Source of the DNA: Xiphophorus maculatus
Lineage: Eukaryota; Chordata; Actinopteri; Cyprinodontiformes; Poeciliidae
Direction of reading: 5' to 3'
DNA: 64,000 bases
Assembly: GCF_002775205.1 (NCBI RefSeq)
Contig: NC_036447.1
Span: forward strand, 26,704,501 to 26,768,500
The notes below the pieces were generated by a model, which was not told the origin of the DNA, did no database searches, and saw only the letters and a program-made list of their open reading frames with translations. Made by a program: the position numbers and the translations under genes. This document shows, one piece after another, positions 21,701-33,200 of the stretch (position 1 is the first letter of the stretch; every line of letters begins with the position of its first letter).

Positions 21701-24490
21701 TCGCTGACCGTGTGTTCGCTGACCGTGTGTTTTTTTCTTGTCAGGATCCAAACATTCTGAGTAAAATCGTCCAGTGTTCAAGGAACTGTAAGGCTCATCT
21801 GGATCCCAGTTTGTTCACACGAGATGAGACTTACGAAGCTCGTGCTCGCGTGCTGTTCCAGGAGCCATATTTATCGGGAACCTGGAGTGACTGGGGCCCC
21901 ATGAGGTCATGGGTGTCACAAGTGGGAACATCAAAACTGACCCCAGGTAAAATGTTAGCAAACTTGAACAAAGGTTTTGTTGAACCCATTTTGATGATGA
22001 CAATAATAATGGAAAACAGGAAGGTTGAAGATCAACTTTCTCAAACTGAACATAAAAACGGCGCATCAATCCCAAACCCAATGCACTTTTCTTTACAGAA
22101 CCTCTACAGCAGACTTTGTAAGCATGTCTCTCAACTAACGCGACCTTCTGTGTTTTTCAGAGCCGGATGTGGCCGTTTCCACCAGGGGCGTTTTGACCCT
22201 GGCAGGGTTGGGTCTTTTGCTCGCCGGCGTAGGCCTTTGTATGCGCAAAAAACAACTGTGAGAAACTAAGAGTGTTTTCCAAAAACAGTTTTGTCAGATT
22301 TGCGATGTGTTATGTTAAGGGTTTGACCCCCATTTGGGCGTCAGCCATCTTTGGCTTCGGTTTATGATGGAGTTTTTAATTGTTTCAGGATCTACGTAGT
22401 GGAAAGCTTTAAAGGCGGACGAATACCGGACCCTGGGAAATCTGAAATCTTCCAGGTAATCGAGTTGATTTCTCGTAATTTCTGCTGTTTCTGCTGTTTA
22501 TTTAGTGGAATGCACTTAAAACAATATTTAATTCATGAAAAATCTTGCAAAGCAATGTTTTAAATTGTCACATTTTTATGCTAACCAGCCTTATGTTTTC
22601 GGCACAGGACTGGTTTTCTCTGAACTCGAAAGGTCAAGAAGTTATTCCTGCTTCAATGCCCGAAAAATCTGGAGTCCAAGTGAGTTTTTAGGTTTTTTTC
22701 TGGTTGTTGATCTCAATACTTTCGAGTAATTGCTGTTAAAAAGGTTCCTGAAAAGATTATATATTTGTGACACAATACTGAAATGGGAAAGCTTACAAAG
22801 TGTTTAACATTCAAGACATCAGTGAAGGAAAAGGAGCAGGAAAATGAAAAAAACAAACATCTGAGATATTACATATCCTATTTATTTTCACATAAACGTC
22901 CTAAAAAGTCTTTTTAAAGAGTTTTACAACAAAACGTTTCAAACAGAGAGTGGAGATGGTACGATAGGAAGACAGAGTGATTGTACAGCAGTGATGACTA
23001 AAAGTTTACTACATAATTTTGTCAAGTTTTACTGCATAACAGAGGTGGTTGTACCGTACAAGTAAATCTCAACAATTTATTATTGAAATATTCTTTTTTG
23101 AGTATTTCAAGAAGTGACGGTGGGTTATGTTCCAGGTGCTGTTTTAAGCAAACTTTCCCATTAAATAAAAGTGATTTCAGCCCACAGTCCTCCTTGCTCT
23201 TTATCTGCCCATATTAATGAAGAGTGGAGTGGAAGGAAAAAAGTTGTAAAAAAAATAAAATTAAAATAAAATCCACCAGATTTACTCTCACAAGTGGAGC
23301 ATTATGGCTCTTGCCTCTAGACCTGCAGAAAGAGTGAAAAGGTAAAACCACAGCAACATCATGTGTAGTGTGAGGTCCAAGTCAATACAGGACGTATTTA
23401 GTGGCAACCGTGCTCCGACGTAGCGCTTGGTGACATTTAAACTCGTATAAAACAGCTGCCTTCTTTGGTCCCATCCACTGAATTATCCCCCCATCTTCAT
23501 TTGTTTTTTCCGCAGACGTGGCTAAGCTCCCACTTCACCGGGGAATGCGTTCAGTCTTTCTTGAGCTCAGTGGATATTGTCTCCTACGAAGTAACCTCCA
23601 CTGTGGACGCCATGAAGTTCTGCAGACCAGAAGCAAAAGCGATGCCAGAAGGCAACAGCTACGACTCCAGCTGCTCCAGCTTCTCCAACCCCAGCTACTC
23701 CGAGCTCTGCTCTTCTGACTGCGTTCCCGCCAAGAAGCTGCAGCCCTGCGCGCCCGACGCCCCTTACAAGCCGGCCGGCGGCCGAGGCGAAGAACGGGAC
23801 GCCGAACGGGACAGCGAAGCCGAGGCGAAAAAAGAACTGGAAATGGTCAAGTTGCTTTTTATGGGCGATGATAAACAGAAGGCAGTGATCATTTCAGACT
23901 ACGAGAAGGTAGAAAAGCAGCAGCTGCAGCAGCAGGCCGAGAGGCTCAGGCTCCACAGTGTAGATTCGGGGATGTGCAGCTGTGAAGAAGTCAGTCAGGA
24001 GAGCATGGAAGGAGACAGCATCAATACGGCCGACGGACACGACGAAGGGACGAAGGAAGGAAAACAGGAAGACGAGAAAGGGGAGGGAGGGAACGCGACA
24101 AAACTAGATTTCCAGATGTTTGGCAGCAGTGGGAACGTTTTGGGCAAAAACTCTATCCAGATTTGTTTAGATTACAAGCAAATCCCGAGGCTCCGACCTG
24201 AAAGCCCCGCGCCTCCGTGCCAGGATTCAGGCGTTAGCATGATAGCGGAGGAGAACGAGGAACAGGAAGGCGGTGCAGAGGACGACGACAAACCCTCCGA
24301 AACAACCTGCTTCCTTTTCCCACCTCATCCTCCCAGGGCCCTGCCACAGCACCCTTTAAGCACCACTCTGAGTTCGTTTTTACCGCCTCTCCACGGTAAC
24401 GACATCCTGAAGCAGCTTGCTCTGTCAGGTAGCATGCTGAGGCAGCCCTGCAGCGACGGCTACATGCCGGCGAAGCGGAGAGAGAGCTGA
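18718..24490 (+). CDS. il2rb: Interleukin-2 receptor beta-like, copy 1
   Basis: Exons: 18718-18808, 18891-19005, 19102-19192, 19737-19824, 20663-20796, 21745-21946, 22161-22257, 22389-22455, 23516-24490. Phases join without error to give 619 residues. Class I cytokine receptor chain on the lymphocyte surface; in mammals it binds IL-2 and IL-15 with the common gamma chain and signals through JAK1 and STAT5. Visible in order: signal peptide (TTRTGLFLFLVLRICSARA), first fibronectin-III domain with paired Cys and the CVW motif (LTCYNDYNDSMSCVW), second domain, WSDWG in place of WSXWS, a transmembrane helix in exon 7 (GVLTLAGLGLLLAGVGLCM), basic stop-transfer, Box1-like IPDPGK, then a 325-residue acidic tail. 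An optional 72-bp exon lies at 22608-22679. Start choice: AAAAATGG at 18718 opens the signal peptide; ATG 18634 is in frame upstream. Identity rests on domain order, tail alignment (TWLSS against human KWLSS) and synteny. Confidence 0.9.
20036..20062. repeat. Intronic hairpin in il2rb copy 1 intron 4
   Basis: GCTGGTGTG at the left pairs with CACACCAGC at the right around a T/A-rich loop. Found in the 838-bp intron between exons 4 and 5; no function is suggested. Confidence 0.6.
21117..21430. mobile_element. MITE family C remnant in il2rb copy 1 intron 5
   Basis: Shares TCCATTACAAATGTGCG-, CACTAATGTCGAAAAAACA- and GCAATTAAAATC-like pieces with 49978-50130 and the TTTCCATT theme with the full copy at 47364-47775. 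It is diverged, and no clean ends are seen. Confidence 0.55.
21658..21730 (+). repeat. 15-bp minisatellite, five units, next to exon 6 acceptor
   Basis: The unit is GCTGACCGTGTGTTC, ending in the T run that forms the exon 6 polypyrimidine tract (acceptor CAG ends 21744). Reading in the frame of exon 6 it encodes ADRVF five times with no stop, open from 21571. It is normally intronic. Confidence 0.95.
22608..22679 (+). CDS. il2rb: Candidate extra 72-bp exon of il2rb copy 1
   Basis: Flanked by CGGCACAG and GTGAGT, 72 bases, phase 0 on both sides and open. It would insert DWFSLNSKGQEV and then IPASMPEKSGVQ between the Box1 exon and the long tail exon. The position equals the human stretch FFSQLSSEHGGDVQ before KWLSS. 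No counterpart was found in the tandem copy. It may be constitutive, alternative or a cryptic exon. Confidence 0.5.
23516..24490 (+). CDS. il2rb: Last exon of il2rb copy 1, cytoplasmic tail
   Basis: This 975-bp exon encodes nearly the whole cytoplasmic tail, beginning TWLSSHF. Blocks shared with copy 2 are CSSFSNPSYSELC, VIISDYEK, HSVDSGM then EEVSQESM, LDYKQIP, DSGV and FPPHPP-like. Tyrosines in SYSEL, SDYEK and LDYKQ contexts are candidate phosphorylation sites. In the repeat, copy 1 reads SCEEVS where copy 2 reads SYEEVS, so one candidate phosphotyrosine is a Cys. The tail is acidic with an EEKGEGG-type low-complexity stretch. Confidence 0.9.
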   Translation, partial: TWLSSHFTGECVQSFLSSVDIVSYEVTSTVDAMKFCRPEAKAMPEGNSYDSSCSSFSNPSYSELCSSDCVPAKKLQPCAPDAPYKPAGGRGEERDAERDSEAEAKKELEMVKLLFMGDDKQKAVIISDYEKVEKQQLQQQAERLRLHSVDSGMCSCEEVSQESMEGDSINTADGHDEGTKEGKQEDEKGEGGNATKLDFQMFGSSGNVLGKNSIQICLDYKQIPRLRPESPAPPCQDSGVSMIAEENEEQEGGAEDDDKPSETTCFLFPPHPPRALPQHPLSTTLSSFLPPLHGNDILKQLALSGSMLRQPCSDGYMPAKRRES

Positions 24491-24726
24491 TAACGACAGC
24501 GGGTCTTATGTCGCAGTGGGACAGCACTCATTGGTCCAGCAGAGGGCGGTGCTCTTAATGAATGTATTTTCTCCGTTTTTATACCAGCTTATTTATAAAT
24601 ATGAGCTACGAGGCTCAACATGAGACTTAATCGACATGCTATTTGTATGAGAAATGCCTTTCTTTGTAACTATGGGTACTGCTTTGTTGTGCGCCTGAAA
24701 AACCTACGTGCACAATATTTTATTAC

Positions 24727-24732
24727 ATTAAA
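24727..24732 (+). promoter_or_regulatory. il2rb: il2rb copy 1 polyadenylation signal ATTAAA
   Basis: Common variant hexamer about 240 bases after the stop codon. No AATAAA is closer to the stop. Confidence 0.5.
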
Positions 24733-24764
24733 GCCACAGAACGTCACTTTTGAAAAGCATTTTT

Positions 24765-25140
24765 TACACGTTTGCTAAAACTGCCGCTAAGTTAGGACAA
24801 CATGATATAAAACAATCGGTGGTCAAATCGAGCTCCTCTGGTAGAGACTCTTCTTCGTTGCAGAATGCTACTGGTTAGTTAGCATGACCACCGATGATGG
24901 CGGACAAACAGTTTATGTGTCACGATGAGTTGTTTCTCCGCCATTAGCACATATCACGAGATTGATTGACAACGCTAGGAACCTCCTCCTGGCTCTGATT
25001 GGTTGGTTTACACAAAGAGCAGTGCATTTTTTCTAGATAATTAAGAATTTATCTTTTTACAGATTATCTCTCATATTATACTGTCGCCACATAGTAGCAG
25101 TTTTTACAAATTTGGGAAAAAAAACTTTTTTTTTTAACTG
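24765..25140. mobile_element. MITE family B, copy in receptor 3' flank
   Basis: Similar to 18015-18345: it carries GATTGGTTGG, TTTCTCCGCCATTAGCAC, AGATTATCTCTCATATTATA and ACTGTCGCCACATAGTAGCA. Ends are eroded. Confidence 0.55.
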
Positions 25141-27234
25141 TGAAGGTAAAAAAAACCCTGAAATTGGTCCACTGGATCAATTATGGTTTCTGTGCAAACC
25201 AAATCATTAAAAGATATTCTTTTAGTACTATATCTTCAGTACAGTGGTCATAGTGGGGGGGCAGGTCCAGTTCTGCTGGGGCTCTGGTCCCTTTGTTCCC
25301 CCATCTTGAGCCGCCCATGATGAGGTCAACTTCCCTTTACACAAGTCACAAATTTATTTTTATTACAGCGACTCTATTGTGTAATTTTGAATAGCATGCG
25401 CTTATAGATTTTTTTAAATTTTTTTACAAAAGATATCGTAACTTTTTCAGGTGATCACTTTTCTTTTGTTCTTTCTTTCTTGCTTTGTTTTGTTTTTGTC
25501 AAAATGAACAGAAATGTATTTCCTGCTTACTTGTTTATCTAAACAACATTTAATAACATAATTCCTACGTGCAACAATGTCTCTGTTTCACATGTGAATG
25601 GCAGCTTCATGACGTCTGATGAGTGAAAAAATATTTTTGAACATTCATGACGGCTTTTTTAAAAAAAAATAAACTATGTACTTATTAAGATCTGAGTTTG
25701 GTAAAAGTGACGGAAATTGTTTTATCTGATAATGACACCCACACTGATCAGATGACATATTGGCAGCTGATATATTTTCCAATACTTGACCTTATTTATT
25801 TGCTATCCAGACGTAGCTGTGCTATTTTTGACATTAACGTACATTAAATGCATTTTAATATATGTATTAAAATAAAAACACAAAAGAGTTCTTCTGTGTT
25901 TTGTCTTGCTTTTTTTTTCTTTTTTTTTTACTTAAGACTTGGACGGATTTAAAGAAAAACATTTCCAGAGTAAAATATTTTAAATATAAATCTCTTTTTA
26001 GTGGAGAAAAGGCTTATTTCTCCCTGGTTGTGCTTTTTAACCATTTGACTTTTCAAACAGTGATGCCTCAGATTCACCGTGACATGCTCAGTACTAATTT
26101 TACCGGCTGAATATGATTATTTTGCTGTTATTAATGAAGCAAAAACATTTCCTGAAGACATTTTGACCGAGTCAGATGCTGGTTTTGCTTGAAGACAAGC
26201 CCAACGGAGAGTTTTGACCAAAAACCATGAAACCTACAACAATGAAAAGCACATTTTCTAATAAAAGCATAAAAATGATGTGGAAAAAGTTACATCTGCA
26301 GTCCCAGTAATATCCTAGGTATATATTTTGGAGAGATTTCCATAATGTATCTGATTTGTAACTGTGGCCGTACAACAGTGAACTTGAAGATGTGAAAATA
26401 TAAAATAAAAATTGCTCCAGGCGTGGCGGACGTCCACAATCAAATTGTTGTCGCAGTTGTGCTTATTGCACCACATCCTGCCCTTCGTGTGTAATTTTTC
26501 ACCACAAATTCAGAAAACGTGCCGGGGGAAAACGGCAGCAGAATCCAGCAGCAAGTAGAACGGCGGCAAAAGGATTCTTAACAGAAATCAAAACCAGACG
26601 ATGCTTCGAGGCCAGAAGGAAAACCAGTGAGATATGCCCCAGTTTTAGAAGAAAACAGAAAAAAAAAAAACACGCCATGCCACATTCTGAGGTGATGTTT
26701 AGTTTTCACCCATGCAAAACGCCTTCCAGAAAGTATATAAAAGTCATCAAATCGATGACTGAAAAGCCGCGTCCTGTGGCGGCGTTTCCTGGTAATGAGG
26801 CGTGAGGTAATGAGGTCTTATCTGTTGGGAAGATTAGGTGTGAAGAACATTTTTATTTTATTTTTTTTAATGATTTCACCCTATCACTAAATCAAAGAGC
26901 AAAGCTTGTAGATTTTCCGAAACAGATAAGCTAGTTAAAAAAAAAAAAAGTTTCAAATGTGTTCAAAGGATTTCCTGAATGACAACAAGGAGCTAAGCAC
27001 ACGTCAGTAGTTGATTATTCGGTCTTACAGGGTTATTCTTGCAAAAGAGGAATAATAGAGATATGGTGATATGAAAAGAGCAGCCATTTTGCAAAAAAAA
27101 AAACCAAATTATTTTAAAAATTTGTAAGAAAACAACAGAAAACCTCAGTAGGTTGTGTTACGTGCAAGCTGAAACCCAACAGCAGCACTAATACGAGGTG
27201 AAGGCAAGTCCTCAGGTTTTGCACTGGATTCCTT

Positions 27235-27931
27235 TTGAACTTTCTCATATTTTGTCACATTACAGCCACAAGTATGGATATACTGTACATATTTCATTGG
27301 AATTTAATGTGAAAGCCCGACACAAAGTGGCAGACATTTGTGAAGTTGCAAGTAAATGATGTATGATTCAAAATGAGGTTGCTTTTTTACCACTAAAAAA
27401 CTGAAAGGTGCGTTGTGCAACATCACTCAGCCCTGCCGAATATTCAACAATGTTTGTTTGTGGAGCCACTTTTTGCCGCAGGATTTGCAGCTCTCTGCAT
27501 CTAATGACCAGATGTGCAACTTTTACACATTTTGCAAATGGCAGCTGAGTACTTTTGCACACCTTTTCAGTTCGTTATTTGCAAAGATGTTTTGAATCAT
27601 GAATAATTTTCTTTTTCTCCATTTTTTTCTCCGAAGAGTTTTTGCGGTGCTAGTGGCTCGTATTTTCTTCTGACGAGGAGAGGGGGGAAGCCATGCGGCA
27701 AAGGTCGCCGGGACCGGGAGTCGAACCCGCGACATCCACGTCTAAGGACTAGGGCCTCCAAACGTGGGGCGTGCTAACCCCCTGCGCCCCAGAATCATGC
27801 ATAATTTTCTTTCTTCTTCACATTGTGTGTTGGTCTTTCACAAAGTCCAATTAAATATATTTGTGTTTGTAATGTGTCAAAATGTGGAAACGTTCAAGGT
27901 TTATGAATGCTTTTGGTACCCACTGTATTTG
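27235..27931. mobile_element. Non-autonomous DNA transposon relic with nested insertion
   Basis: The left part has TTTGTCACATTACAGCCACA and a GACACAAAGTGG piece, and the right part has GTGTGTTGGTCTTTCACAAA and ends near CCCACTGTA. These are, from memory, the two halves of a mariner/Tigger-type repeat common in fish. The tRNA-derived SINE at 27683-27790 lies inside it. Confidence 0.45.
27683..27790 (-). mobile_element. tRNA-derived SINE head
   Basis: On the minus strand it carries the RNA polymerase III B-box-type GGGTTCGACTCCCGGTCC after a GGCGCAGGGGGTTAGCACGC A-box-like piece. A related copy is at 44045-44164. It is not a functional tRNA because the cloverleaf is not complete. Confidence 0.6.
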
Positions 27932-29510
27932 GAGACAATTTTAAAGGAGAGATGCAGTAATTAAAAAAATACTCATCTAAATTTCTCTAATCTATATTGA
28001 CTAATACATGTTGAGGCATTGAATATGGAACAAATTGCATTTTTTATACTTTATTAAAAATCCAGCAAAACTCTGAATTGAAAAACCTTTTTTTTTTTTT
28101 TTTTCCCCCCCAGAAACTGAGTTTGGTTTATATCAGCATTTAACTGGTTTTCTTAATCAAACAGGATCATTTCATTTCAGCCTGGGTTCTGAAAGAACAT
28201 CAAGTTTTAGAGGAGAAAAAGAGAGAACTGCATTTAAAATGTCAAAAACAAACGATAAAAATACAAACGATTTGTGATATAAAACAAAAATAACTTCTGC
28301 TACAAGCTCCAGTCACGGGTTAGGAAAACTACCAGAACGTTGTGATGAAATATCAGCCTGTATGTGTTCGGTTACATTAACACTCATGTAAAACATGTCT
28401 AACTCAAAACATGCACCTGCAACCGTCACTAAACCCTCACCCCGGGCCTGCATGCTTTTTTGGGATTTTTTTTTGACAAGCAGTTTTCTTTGGAACTGCA
28501 CATTAGCATATCAATGTTTTGACATGACTCACTGAGAATCATATCAATACGGTTTGTGTTGGTTGTGAGCTGACAAAAGTAACAGAAACATTTCTTTTCA
28601 GGCTAGCACTTTAATCAGTGGCACAGCTAGAAAATCTTCCATGGGGCGGGGGTCTAAGGAGAGCCCCCGTCGGCCCCCCCGTGTGGAAGGACCTCGTCGA
28701 TTGAAGTATGTGAAAGTCCACCACACGCAAATCTACAAAGTATCCACAAAAACACTTAAAAACTGTTTATTGTACTACTGCTTCCTCTAAGAAAAGAGCC
28801 ATTTTTAAAGTATTTTTCTCTCGTGTGCTAAAATATATAAATAAAAAAGGACATTTACTTTCTGTGGCTCTCTCTCCCTGTTCCAGCTAAACGGCCCACT
28901 CATACTGAACAACGCTTTCACTGGTGTGTTTTGCATTTCTGCGCCACCAGGTATCAGGTTTGCTCATGAGCTCTAACATCTCATGAAATTCATCTTCTTT
29001 TCTGAGGTTTCAGTTTCAGCCTGGCTGTGTGAGAAATGTTTTGAGTGGCCGTCAAAAGCAACATTTCAGCCTGAGCGCTAATATAATTCTGCTTTTTAAG
29101 AATTGATTTAAAATTAAAATATTCCTTTTTAGTACAAATGTAATTTTTTTTATATATATCTGTACTTTGCACTCACTGTATGCTGAAACTGCAGGCAGTG
29201 AAGCCACTTCATCACTGAAATGGTGAAATGGCTTTTCTGTGCACGTTGCCGCCTGTGCAGATGTGCACAGGCAATATTGTTAATATTCAACAAATATTCA
29301 ACAATGTCTGTTGAATATTGACAAAATATTCAACAAAGTCAAGATTAAACTCAAGCTATAGCAGCCAAGAACAATACTTAAGTATTCAGAAGTACATTGT
29401 ATTGTATTTTCTAACATCAGTACATTGCTGCGTTGTTTTCTGCGTGTTTTTGTGGAACACAGTAACTATTTGAAACCACACTGTAAAAAAAAAAACAAAA
29501 AAAACCCATC

Positions 29511-29637
29511 TCTAATTTATAGTAATATACCGGCAGCAGTGGTTGCCAGAATTTTGTCGTATAAATATTTTTATCGTATTTATACGATATAATTCTGGCA
29601 ACCACAGCTGTCGGTATTTTACTGTAAATTAGGGACG
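29511..29637. mobile_element. Foldback MITE (long imperfect palindrome)
   Basis: The left arm contains ACCGGCAGCAGTGGTTGCCA and GAATTTTGTCGTATAAATA; the right arm is its near reverse complement, TTTATACGATATAATTC then TGGCAACCACAGCTGTCGGT. Almost the whole 127 bp is stem. Confidence 0.85.
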
Positions 29638-30389
29638 TCATCAATGCACCTGATGTTACATTGACGTGTACAACCACGTTGCTTCAAAAATGGAAGTGTG
29701 CATCACCTGTAAAGATGTAACCATAAAGATGTGATGCAAAACAAGGCTTCTATTTTCATAGTTTTGTTTTTTTTAAACATCCTCGCCCAAAAATCTGCCG
29801 TTTTTTCTCCCCACACGTTCACTAAGGGGTCGAAGTTTACTGTTGAGTAACCACGATCAAACTACACTGTTTTCAAGAACTCAGCCTTTTAAAACTTTTG
29901 TTTGCATTTTATTTATTTGGATGTTTTTATTTAGATAAATACACGAATATTATTACTATTATTATTAATAATAATAATAAAAGAACTCATCCTGGTGACT
30001 ATATAGCAACAACGCGCCTCAATAAAACCTGTAAAACACAATCAATGTCTGTCCTGCGGCTTTACGTGTCTGTGGGAAGTCATGGAAATTGCTAAAAGAT
30101 GATGCGCTTCTCAGTCTCGGCAGTCATACAGAGCATTGTGTATGTGTGTGAAGGTGCAGGTGTGTGTGTTGACAGCAACAACTTAACATAGGAGAGGAAA
30201 TCGGTGACGCTAATAACTGAAAGTATGTGGAAGCTAAAAAAAGACAAATGCTCTGCACCGGCAGTGTGCAAATCATAATGGCCAACAAAATATGACAATA
30301 TAAAACATATGCAGGGTTAGTCACTGGTATTGTTGTTGTTGTTGTTTTGAGGACTTAATCTTATTTCCCAGTTGAAAACGTGGTAACTT

Positions 30390-31063
30390 AGAGTGTTTTC
30401 ACACCTGATGGTTTGGTACACTAGGTTCGATGACTGCAAAGTTGCATTCGTTAGATTTTCAGCTGACGCAGTTCACTTCGACACAGCACTGAACAAACAA
30501 ACTAAATCCTATGAAAAAGCTGTCCGCCCCTCGCCTGTGGCTGAAGGACGGAAACGATACAAAAACCTCTGAAGACACTGAGCAACTTCCTTCTTGGCAA
30601 AATATAAAGAAAGATTGAGAGGTGTGAGATTTTAGAGGTTGTAGGATTTCACTTTTTGTCTTCTGCAAAAAGCCACGAGCCATTTCTCCTGCCAGCTCTA
30701 GAGTCTCGCATTTGTTTTGGTTGCACATTTACCCAGAATGCCCTGCGCTGTAGTCCACTTCCAGGTTTTGGAGACCCATCCGCTTGGCATTCACATACAC
30801 ATTAGAACTGAACTAGAGAACTGAATTAGAACTGAACTAGAGACCTGGGTTTTTAGGCGGACCAGCGTTCGCTGTTCTGGCCCATGTTGGAGTTCGATTA
30901 CGCATTCACACCTCCCTGGCCTGGCCACTGCCTTCCTACAGTGCCCTGCTCTATTCCGCTGGTTGTTACCAAGCCAACACCTTCCCAAATGAGCAGAACC
31001 TTTTAGGCAAACGAACCAGAGTCTGATGGAAGCAGACAAAACAGGTCTGACACAAATTCACCC
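30390..31063. mobile_element. MITE family A, copy 2
   Basis: Starts AGAGTGTTTTCACACCTGAT as in copy 1 and includes TTTTCAGCTGACGCAGTTCA and TTTACCCAGAATGCCCTGCG. The right terminus near 31063 is degraded. Confidence 0.65.
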
Positions 31064-31673
31064 TGAAACTAAAGGTTCAGCGTAGATTTTTGGGTCTTGC
31101 CCTCATGCAGATTCGCCTCAGATTTTAAACCAGATTTAATAAGCCAAATAAAGTGTGGAAATTATAGCGCAGTTTTTTTTAAGCCGTGCACATAAAAATT
31201 GCATGTGATGAAAGAAAAAAAGAAATTGTTGCACAAAATGTGACCATGGACCTCCCTGTGGACGCATCTGAAATGATCACAGGTTAACAATGAATTGAGT
31301 TTCATCAGGCCCTACCGATAAACATCATTTATTAATATTTATGACCTGAAGTTGCTACTTTGGCCCTAGCATCAAGACTGATCAAAATCCCAGCCAGAAT
31401 CACACCAGAGGCCCGTTGATGGCTACATGTAGTCTAACCAGCTGTTAACTGGAATACACGGAGAGATTTGATCAAACATGTGCAACAAATCCTCGTTTTT
31501 ACAAACTCTTTCACATTCATCTTAGGAAAAGGCACGGCTCCAAATTAATGACCTTCATCTCTGCTGCGAGTACATTTAAACTTCCAGGGACAGTCTATAA
31601 ACAACCGGCTTACATGTGACTGAAACGTCTTCGCACTCAATTGGCTTTCACACCTACTCCTAAAACGAGTGTC

Positions 31674-31834
31674 ATGACTCATCCCTCCGCTGACCTTTTC
31701 CTGTAGTCGATACACATTAATAACGCGGCTGTGGTTGTGGTGAGGCGTTAACGTTGTGATGAGAGAGTTCCTCCTTCCCCGTCAGTTGCATCGAATGCAG
31801 CCTCTGAAGCGGATTTATGCGCCTTCCTAAGCAG
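31674..31834 (+). promoter_or_regulatory. Candidate promoter and 5' exon of il2rb copy 2
   Basis: ATGACTCAT (31674-31682) is a perfect AP-1 dyad and TGTGGTT (31730-31736) a RUNX core. AAGCAG/GTGAGA at 31835 is a good splice donor, and acceptors ATTCAG (ends 33496) and CTACAG (ends 33536) lie just before the receptor ATG at 33565. The transcript start is not determined. Motif-level inference only. Confidence 0.3.
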
Positions 31835-32984
31835 GTGAGACGGAAAGAAACTTCGATGGTTGATTGTTAAACTCTATAGTCAAATGTTTTTGAGTGGTCG
31901 ACTGTGTTTGGAGGAGGAAAGATAGGCAAGCAGATAGATGAAATGTCTTGCTGCTGATGGGAAAGCAGTAAGAAACAGCTTCTGCTGTCTGACTGTTGAG
32001 CACATAATGGAAATTAGAGGCGGGTGATACGGACTTAAGGTTTTTAAAACAATTTTTCATTGTTCTAGTGTGATAATAAGTGACAATAACAACAATTTAT
32101 TACTTCTTTTCACATAATGTAGCATTGTGTCACTAAATTGCTCACAGTTACTGCTTTTCATCATATCTTCAAATGTGTTGATATGTAATGACATTGTCTT
32201 TGAACAAACAGTGGAAAAAAATGCTAAAACTAACAATCTGGACAGTTTTTCATTCACTGACATTTATCAGACAACAATAAATCGAAATTCTTACGATAAG
32301 AAATTTATCACACTAATGAGAATGTTTCAAAGATTATTTTTTCTTGACAGCTTGTAAGTGTTACTCTATTCAAGCTAAAAATGCTTCAATAGATTTATTT
32401 CATTTTTTTGGGAAATGAAAGAGTTTTAAAAGTAATATTCTGACATAAATGCCTCGAATCTTTTTTTCAAAACATTTCAAGCAGGTGTAACTTGTCTCAA
32501 CATACAGTTCAAGCACTGCATGTTAATTTTGGAATTTTTTTAACACAAACAATTTTTTTTTTTAGTAACCACATGCTAAACCTGACCTGAAATACACACC
32601 GGATCTATTAAGCCAAGCACTGCAGGAGCACAAAGAAATGAGCAACGATTTGGTTTCAGTTAGATGTAACAAAGTGAAAAAAACTGAATAAAATTAAAGT
32701 AATACTTAGTAGAAAACCTTGTTTTGGTAATGGCAGCCCCAGGTTGCCTCCTGTATGGAGAAACTGGTTGTGTTAATTGGTCAGGTGAGACACAACTTGG
32801 TTAATTGATGTATTTGTTTTCATTTATTTAAATGTGGGTCTTTACAGGGTTGCTATCTACAATTGGTGCAAATTTCAAAGTAAAAGCACTGTTCTTTATC
32901 TGACCTCTCCTCAGAACAGGATTTTCTTATGCTCACAATAAATTTGCTAAAAACAAAATCCTCTGCACACATTCCTGGGAAATT

Positions 32985-33200
32985 CTCATCTCCCATCAAG
33001 GCTCCATCTGGTATTTCTCCCATTGCGCTCAATTTCTCAAAATTTCAACTGGGCCAATCAGTGAGCAGAAGGAAAAGTTGTGAATGGTGATGCTGATTTT
33101 CTTTGCTGTTTTCAAACTTTTAGCAACAGCAGCGGAGGAATTGAACAAAGTCGTTCAGTCTGTGCTGGCCACGCTTCCAAATATTGAACATAAACAGTCA
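32985..33200. mobile_element. Interspersed repeat family D, copy 3 (inverted)
   Basis: Reads as the reverse complement of the family at 4655 and 13580: ATTTCTCCCATTG, GTGAGCAGAAGGA, then a GAGGAATTGAACAAAGTCG-like piece. No coding sequence. Confidence 0.45.

Larger units (their letters stand above)
25141..31580. other. Intergenic region between the two receptor genes
   Basis: No host coding exon recognised on either strand. It contains a DNA transposon with a nested SINE (27235-27931), a foldback element (29511-29637) and MITE family A (30390-31063). The remainder is AT-rich with poly-A and poly-T runs. Confidence 0.6.
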
